A stretch of 64,000 nt of DNA from a virus, in IMG/VR virus record IMGVR_UViG_3300021478_000019, positions 1-64,000 of that record. The stretch is one strand, 5' to 3'. Positions 48,221 to 55,709 of the stretch are shown piece by piece. Under the pieces are notes generated by a model. It was given only the letters and a program-made list of their open reading frames with translations, searched no databases and was not told the origin of the DNA. Each line of letters starts with the position of its first letter. The stretch's first letter is position 1. Position numbers and translations under genes: made by a program.

Positions 48221-48270
48221 AGGCTAGGGGTGACTTGCACGCCAGGAGCCCAGCCCCTAGCATGCCTGGC
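48221..48270 (+). promoter_or_regulatory. Leaderless promoter, copy 1 of a duplicated module
   Basis: GCTAGGGGTGACTTGCAC, -35 TTGCAC (48235-48240), 17 bp, TAGCAT (48258-48263), 7 nt, ATG at 48271. The 28 nt at 48213-48240 recur exactly at 48921-48948. Confidence 0.85.
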
Positions 48271-48861
48271 ATGACAACGAAGACCAACCCCGTCACCCCC
48301 GAGCTTGAGGCTGCCGCCGTGCGCGTCGTCGCCTCCCTGAACGAAGTCCCCGCTGGCTTCGTGCCCGCCGCCCCCGGCCCCCGCCCCACCGTGGGCCAGG
48401 TCGTCAGCTGCTGGGGCCACAACAAGCAGCGCGTCGGCATCGTGACTGAAGTAACCAAGACCCGTGTGCATGTCCTGTTCACCACGCCGGGCGCCATCAA
48501 GGAGGCCCAGGACAGCGTGGCCCGGACCATGGAGCGCCCCACCAGCCTGGAGGCCCACATCGCGGAGAACCGGCCCTACGTCACCTCCAACTACCTCTTC
48601 GACCTGGCCGAGTCCCGGCTGGAGACGGCCAAGTATGGCCGCACCTACAAGGGTGAGGTGGACACCGAGCATCTCCTGCGCCACGCCGACGCCCTGGCTG
48701 CCATCGAGGACGAGGGCTTTGAGGCCCGCCTGACCCGCCTGTCCCAGACCGAGTTGGACGGCGTGCTGGCCCGCCGCCTGGTCCCCTGGCAGGCCAGGGT
48801 GACCATGACCCACAGCTGGAAGAAGATCTCCGAGGTCTTCGTCCTGCCCGAGGAGGTGTAG
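48271..48861 (+). CDS. Hypothetical protein, leaderless
   Basis: 196 residues from ATG at 48271 (an in-frame ATG 20 codons upstream lies in the promoter). Residues about 38-65 (PTVGQVVSCWGHNKQRVGIV, TEVTKTRVHVLF) form an SH3/KOW-like barrel; the rest is helical with FEARLTRLSQTELDGVLARR. Possibly nucleic-acid binding; unknown. Confidence 0.58.
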   Translation: MTTKTNPVTPELEAAAVRVVASLNEVPAGFVPAAPGPRPTVGQVVSCWGHNKQRVGIVTEVTKTRVHVLFTTPGAIKEAQDSVARTMERPTSLEAHIAENRPYVTSNYLFDLAESRLETAKYGRTYKGEVDTEHLLRHADALAAIEDEGFEARLTRLSQTELDGVLARRLVPWQARVTMTHSWKKISEVFVLPEEV

Positions 48862-48890
48862 CCCCTGGCCACCACCCCACCATATCCACC

Positions 48891-48920
48891 AGGAGCCCTC
48901 CCCAACCGGGAGGGCTCCTC
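48891..48920 (+). terminator. Intrinsic terminator
   Basis: Stem AGGAGCCCTC / GAGGGCTCCT (48891-48900 and 48910-48919), directly upstream of the next copy of the promoter module. Confidence 0.75.
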
Positions 48921-48928
48921 GCATTTCC

Positions 48929-48978
48929 AGGCTAGGGGTGACTTGCACCTGGGGAGCCCACGCCCTAGCATGCCTGCC
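48929..48978 (+). promoter_or_regulatory. Leaderless promoter, copy 2 of the duplicated module
   Basis: GCTAGGGGTGACTTGCAC, -35 TTGCAC (48943-48948), 17 bp, TAGCAT (48966-48971), 7 nt, ATG at 48979. Nearly identical to the module before 48271, including the start codon context. Confidence 0.86.
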
Positions 48979-49308
48979 ATGACCAACCGCATTGTGACTG
49001 AACTGATCGACGCCCAGAACGAGGACAACGGCGGGCCCCTGGCCCCCGGCCAGGAGGGCTTCTGGAAGATCTGGGGAGCCGGGGCCCGCGACGTCCAGGC
49101 CGGGGACCTGGTCCTGGTCCGCTGGGCCGATGAGGACGGGGGCCATCACATCGAGGAGTACGCCATCGCCGCCCGCCTCGACGAGGGCAACGGCATCGCC
49201 CCCAAGTTCGCCGCCGAGTCGGGGGAGATCTTCCGCCTGGGCATGCTGCAGCGCATCGTCGTCCTGCGCTGGGGCACCGGCAACACGCTGAGCCCCAACT
49301 GCCGCTGA
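48979..49308 (+). CDS. Hypothetical beta-barrel protein, leaderless
   Basis: 109 residues. FWKIWGAGARDVQAGDLVLV then RWADEDGGHHIEEYAIAARL and LGMLQRIVVLRWGT suggest a small all-beta domain. Unknown function; downstream gene has its own ribosome site. Confidence 0.56.
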   Translation: MTNRIVTELIDAQNEDNGGPLAPGQEGFWKIWGAGARDVQAGDLVLVRWADEDGGHHIEEYAIAARLDEGNGIAPKFAAESGEIFRLGMLQRIVVLRWGTGNTLSPNCR

Positions 49309-49340
49309 TCACCGACCAACCCACCCGAGAGGATCCCACC

Positions 49341-49841
49341 ATGACCACCACCTACTGCCCCTCCAGCCACGCCCACTACGTCTACGGGCCCACCGCCCGC
49401 AGCCTGGTCTGTGACGCCTGTGCGGCCACCTTCGTCGAGGAGCCGGGCACCGGTCCCGGCCACATCCCCCTGCACACGCCGGTGGAGGCCAACCCCACCG
49501 TGTTTGAGGCCAGCCCGGCCCCGACCTGCACCGTGCTGTTCTCCACCGGCCCCTGCGGCCAGCCCGCGGTGACCACCTTCACCACCGCCGCCGGGCGCAC
49601 CTACTACGAGTGCGCCGACCATGACGCCTCGCCCCGCCTGCTGGGCCGAGAGGGCACCACGGCCCGCCTGGGGGAGAAGGTCATCAAGACCAGGAGCCAG
49701 GCGCCCTACGCCCTGGTGAGCCGGTCCAGTGGTCGCCTGGTGGGCTATGCCCACAGCCAGTCCCCGGCAGTCCTCGACCGGGCCCGCCGCCTGGACGCCC
49801 AGGTGCTGCCTATCACTGATGGCAAGGTGGTGGTGCCCTGA
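49341..49841 (+). CDS. Cys-rich hypothetical protein
   Basis: 166 residues after GAGAGGATC. YCPSSHAHYVYG, LVCDACAATFVEE and CTVLFSTGPCGQPA, YECADHD give zinc-ribbon-like pairs. The C-terminus (GRLVGYAHSQSPAVLDRARR) is helical. Unknown; transcribed with the preceding gene. Confidence 0.54.
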   Translation: MTTTYCPSSHAHYVYGPTARSLVCDACAATFVEEPGTGPGHIPLHTPVEANPTVFEASPAPTCTVLFSTGPCGQPAVTTFTTAAGRTYYECADHDASPRLLGREGTTARLGEKVIKTRSQAPYALVSRSSGRLVGYAHSQSPAVLDRARRLDAQVLPITDGKVVVP

Positions 49842-49870
49842 GCCCCTCACAACCGAGCAGCAGACCAGGA

Positions 49871-49893
49871 GCCGCCCACCAGGGCGGCTTCTT
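49871..49893 (+). terminator. Intrinsic terminator
   Basis: GCCGCCC-ACCA-GGGCGGC (49871-49888) followed by TTCTTCG; 30 nt after the last stop of the rightward cluster. Confidence 0.72.
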
Positions 49894-50846
49894 CGCGTCC
49901 GGGCCCACAGCAGCCCTGAGAGGGGAAATCCCCTCGTCGAGCCCCTGCAAGCCTCAGCTGCCCCAGGATTGCACGTAGCAGCCAGAATGGGTGACGGGGC
50001 CAGAACAGGGGGTGCGGGGCACAGGGAGCCGTACAGGGGGCTCTCAGAGGATTGAGGGCAGAACAGCAGCTGGAAATGCCCGGATATCGGCCCCAACCGT
50101 GTGTGGCCAGGCATGAAATGTACCCATAATCAAGTGACCATTTCGCAGATTGCCCCCGCGGACCCCCATTTACCCCCGTTCCGACCCTCCCACGCCACCC
50201 CGTACCGCCCTCCTGAGCCCCTCCACCGGCCTCCTGTGCCATGCCCTGCCCGCACACGGGCCAGCCCCAGCCACCCCACATGCCAGGCCATCGCCGCTCA
50301 CAGGGTACGGCAGGGAGTAGGCGCCAGCTACCACATACCAAGGGCACATACCAGTCAGGTAGCAACTACCGCCCGAGCCCTACCCCCCCACCGCCTGGAC
50401 AGGGAGCCACCTGGCTCAGCAGCCCGTAGCAGGAAATCCAGGGCAGTACAAGTCGACCAGATAATCTTGGTTATCCGTACATAGGCTCTGACCAGGGGTT
50501 ATGTGAAAATGAAAACAGCTTCTTAGGCTCCGTTGGGAGAGAGTTGGGCATTTTCTCAGACTCCCAGCCACCCAGCCACCAGGCCGGTAGCAGACCCCCC
50601 ACCCTTAAGCAAGCCGCCAACGGTGGGCCCACCACCCCACAGGGGTTCGTGGGTGGGGAACGGCTGGGTAGTACCTCAAAAAATGAGCAAATCTAGTACC
50701 TCACGAAAGTGCTGGTCAACGAGGTGGGGGAGGAAAGAGCGTTGCTAAAACAGCAGGTCAGAGCAGGTATCGAGCTACCAGGAGGAGCAAATCAAGGGTC
50801 AGAACCAGCTACGATTTAGAGGTTTGAAGGCAGCAGAGGAGCAAGT
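49894..50846. other. About 950 bp without a convincing gene; regulatory or replication region?
   Basis: Open frames here have poor protein-like composition (long Pro/Arg runs) and no ribosome sites. The right half has A+T-rich patches unusual for this genome. Visible elements: the inverted repeat GATAA-TCTTGG-TTATC (50460-50475) and two copies of TAGTACCTCA about 27 nt apart (near 50669 and 50696). A replication origin, an RNA gene or a long regulatory leader are all possible; none is shown. Confidence 0.5.
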
Positions 50847-51119
50847 GTGACAGACCAACCAGAAGAGCAGCAGCCTACGGTGGGAGCAGTGGTGGAGATC
50901 AGGGATAGGTCCCTAGCTGACCAGGCCAGCTGGTGGAGCGAGCAGATGGACGCCCTGGCTGCCGACCTGTATGAGGCCGATCCCCTGGCCTGCACCCAGG
51001 TAGCTGCTTGCTCCGTATTCCTGGGCCAGGTGGAGGCCAAGTTCAGGGAAACAGAGGACCAACTGCGGGCCATAGAGGCGTCGGTGGACCGCATGAAGGC
51101 GCTGGCGAGTAAGGCGTGA
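50847..51119 (+). CDS. Acidic helical protein
   Basis: 90 residues from GTG after AGAGGAGC. WWSEQMDALAADLYEADPLA and AKFRETEDQLRAIEASVDRM are helices with coiled-coil features. First gene after the non-coding stretch. Unknown. Confidence 0.54.
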   Translation: MTDQPEEQQPTVGAVVEIRDRSLADQASWWSEQMDALAADLYEADPLACTQVAACSVFLGQVEAKFRETEDQLRAIEASVDRMKALASKA

Positions 51120-51352
51120 GCGATGATGCCAGAGACATGTGGCGGGCCTACAACCAGGACGGGAGCAAGCGGTGGCAGGAAGGTGGGGATCCGGTGAGCG
51201 AAGAGAAGAGTGAAGCCCCGGAGGGGTACCGGAACCTGCCCGGCTTCCTCTACATCAAGGCGTGCCTGCGCTGCGGCGCCCTGGTCACCGACACCGAGTT
51301 GCACACCGCCTGGCACGGGCGCCTGACCGGGCCCCCGGTGCGCCCATCGTGA
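51116..51352 (+). CDS. Small hypothetical protein with Cys pair
   Basis: 78 residues from GTG (4-nt overlap). DMWRAYNQDGSKRWQEGGDP then ACLRCGALVTDTELHTAWHG: a C-x2-C and two His could bind zinc. Unknown. Confidence 0.52.
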   Translation: MSDDARDMWRAYNQDGSKRWQEGGDPVSEEKSEAPEGYRNLPGFLYIKACLRCGALVTDTELHTAWHGRLTGPPVRPS

Positions 51353-51549
51353 GCGTCTACGAGCGCGGCTTCTGGGGCGACGTGTGGGACGAGACCTTCC
51401 ATGCCAACCACCCCGAGGGCGGCTGTGGCTTCTCCTGGCCTTTGCTCGACCCCAACGAGGAGGACCAGCGCAACATGATCGCCCACCAGTGTCGACGAGA
51501 GCCCGACCACCAGGGCCGGCATAAGTGCGCCTGCGGGGAGCAGGCGTGA
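51349..51549 (+). CDS. Small Cys/His protein
   Basis: 66 residues from GTG at 51349. The end, HQCRREPDHQGRHKCACGEQ, has a C...H...H-x-C-x-C cluster common in small actinophage proteins; role unknown. Confidence 0.55.
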   Translation: MSVYERGFWGDVWDETFHANHPEGGCGFSWPLLDPNEEDQRNMIAHQCRREPDHQGRHKCACGEQA

Positions 51550-51773
51550 GCGACACCTCCCATGGCTACGACTATCCCCCGCCCGTAGACGACGATCACG
51601 CTCTGCTGGTAGGGGCGCTGGTGGGCATGGTCATGCACGCCCGCCAGGAGGGGTTCGACTACACCGCTCGGGTTCTGGATGACGAGCATGGGAACCACCT
51701 GGCCACCTTTGAGGTCACGGCGCCCTCCGGGCGGTACCTGATCCATGTGGTGAAAGCGGTAGAAGATGGCTGA
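51546..51773 (+). CDS. Small hypothetical protein
   Basis: 75 residues from GTG at 51546. HALLVGALVGMVMHARQEGF is a helix; then beta strands (YTARVLDDEHGNHLATFEVT). Unknown. Confidence 0.5.
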   Translation: MSDTSHGYDYPPPVDDDHALLVGALVGMVMHARQEGFDYTARVLDDEHGNHLATFEVTAPSGRYLIHVVKAVEDG

Positions 51774-51975
51774 CCTGGTCTCCTGGGACATGACCGACCC
51801 GCATAACCCCCAGCCCGTCATCTACCCCGTCTGCCCGGACTGTGGTGAGCCGTACTACTACAGCCAGTACCTCAGCCTGGCCGATGGCAAGTACCACTGG
51901 GCCTGGTCGAAGCCGGCCAAGGTGCCCAAGGGCTGCCGGCACAAGGGGGAGGCCCAGGTGCGCGACACCCGATGA
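51766..51975 (+). CDS. Small zinc-ribbon-like protein
   Basis: 69 residues, 8-nt overlap upstream. YPVCPDCGEPYYYSQYLSLA and PKGCRHKGEAQ give three Cys and a His. Unknown. Confidence 0.52.
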   Translation: MADLVSWDMTDPHNPQPVIYPVCPDCGEPYYYSQYLSLADGKYHWAWSKPAKVPKGCRHKGEAQVRDTR

Positions 51976-52040
51976 TGCTGGCCGTGTTGCTCTTGATCGT
52001 GTTGGCCGGCGGGCTGGTCCTGTACGCGGTGCGGAGATGA
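51972..52040 (+). CDS. 22-residue membrane peptide
   Basis: MMLAVLLLIVLAGGLVLYAV then RR: a single transmembrane helix. ATGA overlaps at both ends support translation. Confidence 0.55.
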   Translation: MMLAVLLLIVLAGGLVLYAVRR

Positions 52041-52255
52041 GGTGCGAGGCCGACCAGTGGGGCCGAATCACTGGCCAGGCATCCGGGCCGTGTCCCAACG
52101 AGGCCACCCACCTGGAACTGTGGTTCGACGAGGAGGGCGTCGAGGTCTGGCTGTGCGACCCCCATGGCGACCGCCCTATCGACTTAGCTCCCACCGTGGT
52201 GGCGCTCGATGAAGCTGACCACCCCGTTGGCGAACCACTTGAGCCCCCGGTGTAG
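52037..52255 (+). CDS. Small hypothetical protein
   Basis: 72 residues from ATG at 52037. RCEADQWGRITGQASGPCPN and WFDEEGVEVWLCDPHGD; three Cys and a His. Its end overlaps the convergent gene by 72 nt. Confidence 0.52.
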   Translation: MRCEADQWGRITGQASGPCPNEATHLELWFDEEGVEVWLCDPHGDRPIDLAPTVVALDEADHPVGEPLEPPV

Positions 52256-52600
52256 GCGGTCGATGTGCCCGTCGTCGGAGAAGCCGATGGGGCGGTTCTC
52301 CCACTCCACCTCCGGTTTACCTCCCGTACTCACCCCCGACATCACCAGCAGGAAATCCCGGCTCTCGTCGAAGGGCTCCTCCCCTCGGGCGGTACGAATA
52401 TCCAGCAGGTAGAACTGGTCGAGGTCCAGGTCGACATGGGCCATGACCCACAGGTAGCAGTAGGCCCGGCCATCCCGGCTGAGGGGGATGCCATCGGCGC
52501 CCTGGCCGTCGAAGTCGCGGGCCTTCTCCTCTAGGAAGTAGTGGGCGATGTCGATCCCTCCGGGTACGTCCCAGAAGGGGGCTTGCTCTTCTTCTGTCAT
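52184..52600 (-). CDS. Hypothetical protein
   Basis: 138 residues from ATG at 52600 after GAAGGAGGAG. GIDIAHYFLEEKARDFDGQG, YCYLWVMAHVDLDLDQFYLL and LVMSGVSTGGKPEVEWENRP indicate an alpha/beta protein. Single gene, opposite its neighbours. Unknown. Confidence 0.54.
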   Translation of the reverse strand: MTEEEQAPFWDVPGGIDIAHYFLEEKARDFDGQGADGIPLSRDGRAYCYLWVMAHVDLDLDQFYLLDIRTARGEEPFDESRDFLLVMSGVSTGGKPEVEWENRPIGFSDDGHIDRLHRGLKWFANGVVSFIERHHGGS

Positions 52601-52650
52601 AACTCCTCCTTCACCTATTACAAGGAGGACTGACGTCGGAAGTGTCAAAC

Positions 52651-52684
52651 TTGTCCGGGGTTTTTTTCGTGGTACGTTCCCCCC
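52651..52684 (+). promoter_or_regulatory. Leaderless promoter variant
   Basis: ACTTGTCC: -35 TTGTCC (52651-52656), 16 bp with a T7 run, TACGTT (52673-52678), 6 nt, ATG at 52685. Geometry like the ACTTGCA family but the upstream CTAGnnnTG is absent. Confidence 0.6.
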
Positions 52685-52939
52685 ATGGGCCGAGTCGGGA
52701 AGCTGCTGGCGGTCGGAGCCCTGGTGGCCGGCCTGGTAGTACCCACCGTCCAGCTGGCTCGCAGCGCCGCCGACTACTCGGCCCCGCCGCGGCTCCACTT
52801 CGGCCCGGTGATCTTGAGCCTGCCCGCCACCACCCCCCACCTGGTCACCTACCAGGACCCCGTCCTCACCACCGGCTCCCTGGTCCTGCTGGCCGATGAC
52901 GACAGCCCCCAGCTGCTCCTGCAGGTGCTGAAGATATAG
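52685..52939 (+). CDS. Small secreted or membrane-anchored protein, leaderless
   Basis: 84 residues. The signal-like N-terminus GRVGKLLAVGALVAGLVVPT is followed by a beta-rich domain (LHFGPVILSLPATTPHLVTY). Cleavage near ARSAAD is plausible. Unknown role; adjacent to another exported protein. Confidence 0.58.
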   Translation: MGRVGKLLAVGALVAGLVVPTVQLARSAADYSAPPRLHFGPVILSLPATTPHLVTYQDPVLTTGSLVLLADDDSPQLLLQVLKI

Positions 52940-52940
52940 A

Positions 52941-52966
52941 AGAGGGCCCCCCGAAGGGGGCCCTCT
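52941..52966. terminator. Hairpin terminator between convergent genes
   Basis: AGAGGGCCCCC-CGAA-GGGGGCCCTCT-like stem just after the stop at 52939, serving the rightward secreted gene and possibly the leftward one at 53000. Confidence 0.72.
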
Positions 52967-52999
52967 CGTCATGGCCGAGGATTTGGAGGCTCGACCAGA

Positions 53000-53545
53000 T
53001 CAGTGCAGGTTGACGAAGCCGACCGCCGTGATGCTGTCGGTCTCAAAGGCGCTGTTGTTGGCGTTGAAGTTGCAGGTGCCGTTGATCCGGCGGGGCTGGG
53101 TGCCCTGGATACGGACGTTGGCCAGCAGGTTGCCGGTGGCGTTGCGGTAGTCCCCGGTACCCCGCACGATGGTGACGTTGACGCCGTTGACCCGCCCGGT
53201 GAAGGCACAGGTGAACGGGTTCTCACGCCCAGGCACGAAGGTGCCCCCGGTGTGCAGGACGGTGATCGAGCCATTGGGGTCGACCAGGGTGGTGCGGCCA
53301 CTGTTGGGCGGGTCAAGAGGCCGGGAGGGAATGTCGGTGGCGTTGCCGGGCCCGGTGACGGGGCCGCGGCTGGAGGTCCAAGGACCGACGCTAAGACCGC
53401 CGCCCACCGAGTACTGAGTGGCGTGGATGACCTCGATACCGGCTCTGGGCGCCGCTCCTGCGGACGAGGCCAGCAGGCCCCCGGCGGTGCCTCCTACGAT
53501 GGCCAGTGCGGAGACGGCCAACAGGCCGCGCTTCATGATGTTCAT
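53000..53545 (-). CDS. Secreted barrel-like protein, second copy type
   Basis: 181 residues from ATG at 53545 after AAGGGGA. The signal peptide (NIMKRGLLAVSALAIVGGTA, cleavage near AGAAPRAG) precedes a beta-rich domain containing FTCAFTGRVNGVNVTIVRGT then GDYRNATGNLLANVRIQG and a Cys pair. The GTGDYRNATG stretch recalls the barrel motif of the secreted protein at 34237. Probably exported and acting at the host surface. Confidence 0.65.
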   Translation of the reverse strand: MNIMKRGLLAVSALAIVGGTAGGLLASSAGAAPRAGIEVIHATQYSVGGGLSVGPWTSSRGPVTGPGNATDIPSRPLDPPNSGRTTLVDPNGSITVLHTGGTFVPGRENPFTCAFTGRVNGVNVTIVRGTGDYRNATGNLLANVRIQGTQPRRINGTCNFNANNSAFETDSITAVGFVNLH

Positions 53546-53600
53546 GCTTTTTCCCCTTGCTTGCTGGCTGTGTGCCGGCGTCGAAGTTAGCAGAACGACC

Positions 53601-53625
53601 GAGGGCCCCCACAAGGGGGGCCCTC
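53601..53625 (-). terminator. Hairpin terminator of the leftward DNA-binding operon
   Basis: GAGGGCCCCC-ACAA-GGGGGCCCTC, nearly the same stem as at 52941; the two hairpins bracket the secreted gene. It follows the stop at 53648. Confidence 0.7.
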
Positions 53626-53647
53626 TGAACATTCGGTGTACGGGGGA

Positions 53648-53884
53648 TTACTCCTCCAACTTCCAGCTGAAGTCCTCGGCGTACTTCTCCGGGGAGTAGT
53701 CGCAGGCGTCGTCGGAGATGATGTGATAGGCCGAATAGCCGCCCTGGCCGCTTTCGGCGGCGTTGCCCATCCTGTACTTGGTGGCAAAGGCTTCGGCGGC
53801 GCCGGTGTCGGGGAACGGCCCGATGACTGGCGGGGAGATGACACCGTCCTTGGTGTCATCTACCTCGATCAGGTAGGCGCTCAT
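53648..53884 (-). CDS. Small acidic hypothetical protein
   Basis: 78 residues. AYLIEVDDTKDGVISPPVIG then YSAYHIISDDACDYSPEKYA. Alpha/beta, Tyr-rich. Unknown. Last gene of the leftward operon from 56.3 kb; ATGA overlap. Confidence 0.52.
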   Translation of the reverse strand: MSAYLIEVDDTKDGVISPPVIGPFPDTGAAEAFATKYRMGNAAESGQGGYSAYHIISDDACDYSPEKYAEDFSWKLEE

Positions 53885-54291
53885 GGCAGGGACGCGGCCA
53901 GCAGCTGCAGATTGGCCTGGGCCACGTTGATGATGGCGCCGACGACCTGGTTGGACCTGGGGTTGATGATGCCCATGCGGACCAGATCCGGCTCCCAGGC
54001 CCGGATCAGCCGGGTCCCGAAGTCGTCCACCTGCTGGTGGCTCATGGTGCGGGCGTCAGCGGTGCTGGCGCCGACGTGCCACACGGCGTTGCGAGTGCGA
54101 CCGGTGCGGTGGATGACGTACAGCGTCTGGCTCCGGGGCAGGCGCTGCACCTCCTGGTACGCCTGGATCATGTTGCTGGCCTCCCAGGTCGACACCCCCA
54201 GGTCGTAGGCCAGGGCGGCATTGTTGAAGGCCAACCCCACCCCTCCCTGGTTGCTCACATAGTTCTCCAATATTTCCCATCGTGCCGGCAT
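53881..54291 (-). CDS. Hypothetical protein, possible DNA binding
   Basis: 136 residues after AAAGGAGGTG. WEILENYVSNQGGVGLAFNN, DLGVSTWEASNMIQAYQ is compatible with a winged helix; LPRSQTLYVIHRTGRTRNAV follows. A phage-encoded regulator is possible by context. Confidence 0.52.
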   Translation of the reverse strand: MPARWEILENYVSNQGGVGLAFNNAALAYDLGVSTWEASNMIQAYQEVQRLPRSQTLYVIHRTGRTRNAVWHVGASTADARTMSHQQVDDFGTRLIRAWEPDLVRMGIINPRSNQVVGAIINVAQANLQLLAASLP

Positions 54292-54309
54292 GGCGGCACC
54301 TCCTTTTGG

Positions 54310-54921
54310 TTATGAGACGGCGAAACGGGCTTCCGCCAAGGTGAACGAGAACGCCTCAAAGGCGGCGTTGACGGGGGCCATGGCTTCCTCGGTGGCGGCG
54401 CCCTCGGAGATGGCTTTCTGCAGATATTCCTGGGCCTCCGTCAGAGCCTGAACGCATAGGACCAGGCCGGTGCTGGCCAGGGCCCGTCGCACCGGCTCCA
54501 GGGCTTGATGCGTCCGGGCCACGCTGGCCTTGCGACCGGCTTCGGAGGTGTCGATGCCGGCCCGACGCAGCTTTAGTTCGTGATAGATGGCGTCCTGGGT
54601 CTTCGTGTCGGCAGCCATGATCCCGTCCACCACCGCGGTGGGCTCCGCGGTAGCGGTACGGGTGACGTCACGCTTCTGCCAGGAGATCGGACGTGGTTGG
54701 GGCGATCGCCCTTCGACCGAGTTCTTCAGCCAGTTCCTGAACACGCTTGGGTCGATCCCCATGTGGACGGCAAAGGAGCGCGCCGTGACCTTGACGGTGC
54801 GGCCCAGGGCATCTCTCTCGTCGGTGGGCTGGTTTTCGTAGCGGCGGAACACGGCCACGAAGCCCTCCTTGTAGTCGCCACACTCGGTGATGATGTCGTT
54901 CCAGTTGATGATGTTGTCCAT
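54310..54921 (-). CDS. Putative helix-turn-helix protein
   Basis: 203 residues after AGGAGGACAT. Residues about 45-68 (VTARSFAVHMGIDPSVFRNW then LKNSVEGR) form a helix-turn-helix candidate. The C-terminal 100 residues are helical (ALEPVRRALASTGLVLCVQA). A regulator in the immunity-like region is inferred from position and the HTH; no closer family identified. Confidence 0.58.
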   Translation of the reverse strand: MDNIINWNDIITECGDYKEGFVAVFRRYENQPTDERDALGRTVKVTARSFAVHMGIDPSVFRNWLKNSVEGRSPQPRPISWQKRDVTRTATAEPTAVVDGIMAADTKTQDAIYHELKLRRAGIDTSEAGRKASVARTHQALEPVRRALASTGLVLCVQALTEAQEYLQKAISEGAATEEAMAPVNAAFEAFSFTLAEARFAVS

Positions 54922-54932
54922 ATGTCCTCCTG

Positions 54933-55709
54933 TTAGTTGATGGTGATATAGCTGCCCTGGCCGATATCCCCGACGCCTTCTTCTCGACCAGGGAACATCT
55001 TGCGCTGAAGGATCTTCAGGGTGCGGATGACCCGTTCGATGTCACGGTCAACGATCTTCAGCTGGGCCGGGATGGTGGCCGGCAGGTTGTCGAATTCGGC
55101 CACATAGGGGCCGACGATCCTGAGGAACGCCTCGATTTCCTTGTCCAACCGCTCCCAATACTGGTGCCGGCGCAGGGCATGCTCGCCGGCAGCCTTGCTG
55201 AGCTTGATGGCCTGCTTCTGGGCCTCCACGGCCCGACGTTCGTCCTCCTCCTCGTACATGCGGATGACGGCCAGGTTGCGGCGGGCGTTACGGCTGTCCT
55301 CCGCGGTGGCCTTGAGCCCTTCACGGACCTCGGGGTCGGATAGCTCCTCCCACAGGGCGTTGATCCGGGCTTCCAGCTTCTCTTGCCGGGTGGGCTGGGC
55401 GAAGGGCACGGGCTCGCCGGCTTCGGCGGCTTTCCGACCGGATTCGGTGATGTCCCAGACCATGTTGGCTTTGCCCGAGGCGCTCTGACGGCGCCCGGCC
55501 TGGACGACCAGGCCGGCTTTCCGTAGCTCGTTGCGCCGGGGGCGCAGCAAGTCGCCGGGGATACCGGTGGCTCGCTCTAGTTCGGCATCGAGGAGGGGCA
55601 CGTCAGCGATGGCCAGAATCTGAAGCACTCGGAGGCGCACCTCTGCCGCTGACCACGATGTGAAAGAGGAGGGGCCGGCGTCATCCGGCCCCTCCTTTTC
55701 TCCGATCAA
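54933..55709 (-). CDS. Winged-helix plus coiled-coil protein
   Basis: 258 residues from TTG at 55709 (4-nt overlap with upstream stop). Residues 18-85 (AEVRLRVLQILAIADVPLLD, TGIPGDLLRPRRNELRKAGL, VWDITESGRKAAEAG) are a winged-helix DNA-binding domain of the MarR/PadR style. From 110 to 240 it is a charged coiled coil (EKLEARINALWEELSDPEVR). Likely a DNA-binding regulator or partition-like protein. Confidence 0.63.
   Translation of the reverse strand: MIGEKEGPDDAGPSSFTSWSAAEVRLRVLQILAIADVPLLDAELERATGIPGDLLRPRRNELRKAGLVVQAGRRQSASGKANMVWDITESGRKAAEAGEPVPFAQPTRQEKLEARINALWEELSDPEVREGLKATAEDSRNARRNLAVIRMYEEEDERRAVEAQKQAIKLSKAAGEHALRRHQYWERLDKEIEAFLRIVGPYVAEFDNLPATIPAQLKIVDRDIERVIRTLKILQRKMFPGREEGVGDIGQGSYITIN

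Noticed and set aside
50101-50484. 127-residue open frame in the non-coding stretch
   Set aside because: Pro/Arg/His-biased, no ribosome site, no -10 at leaderless spacing and no recognisable motif.
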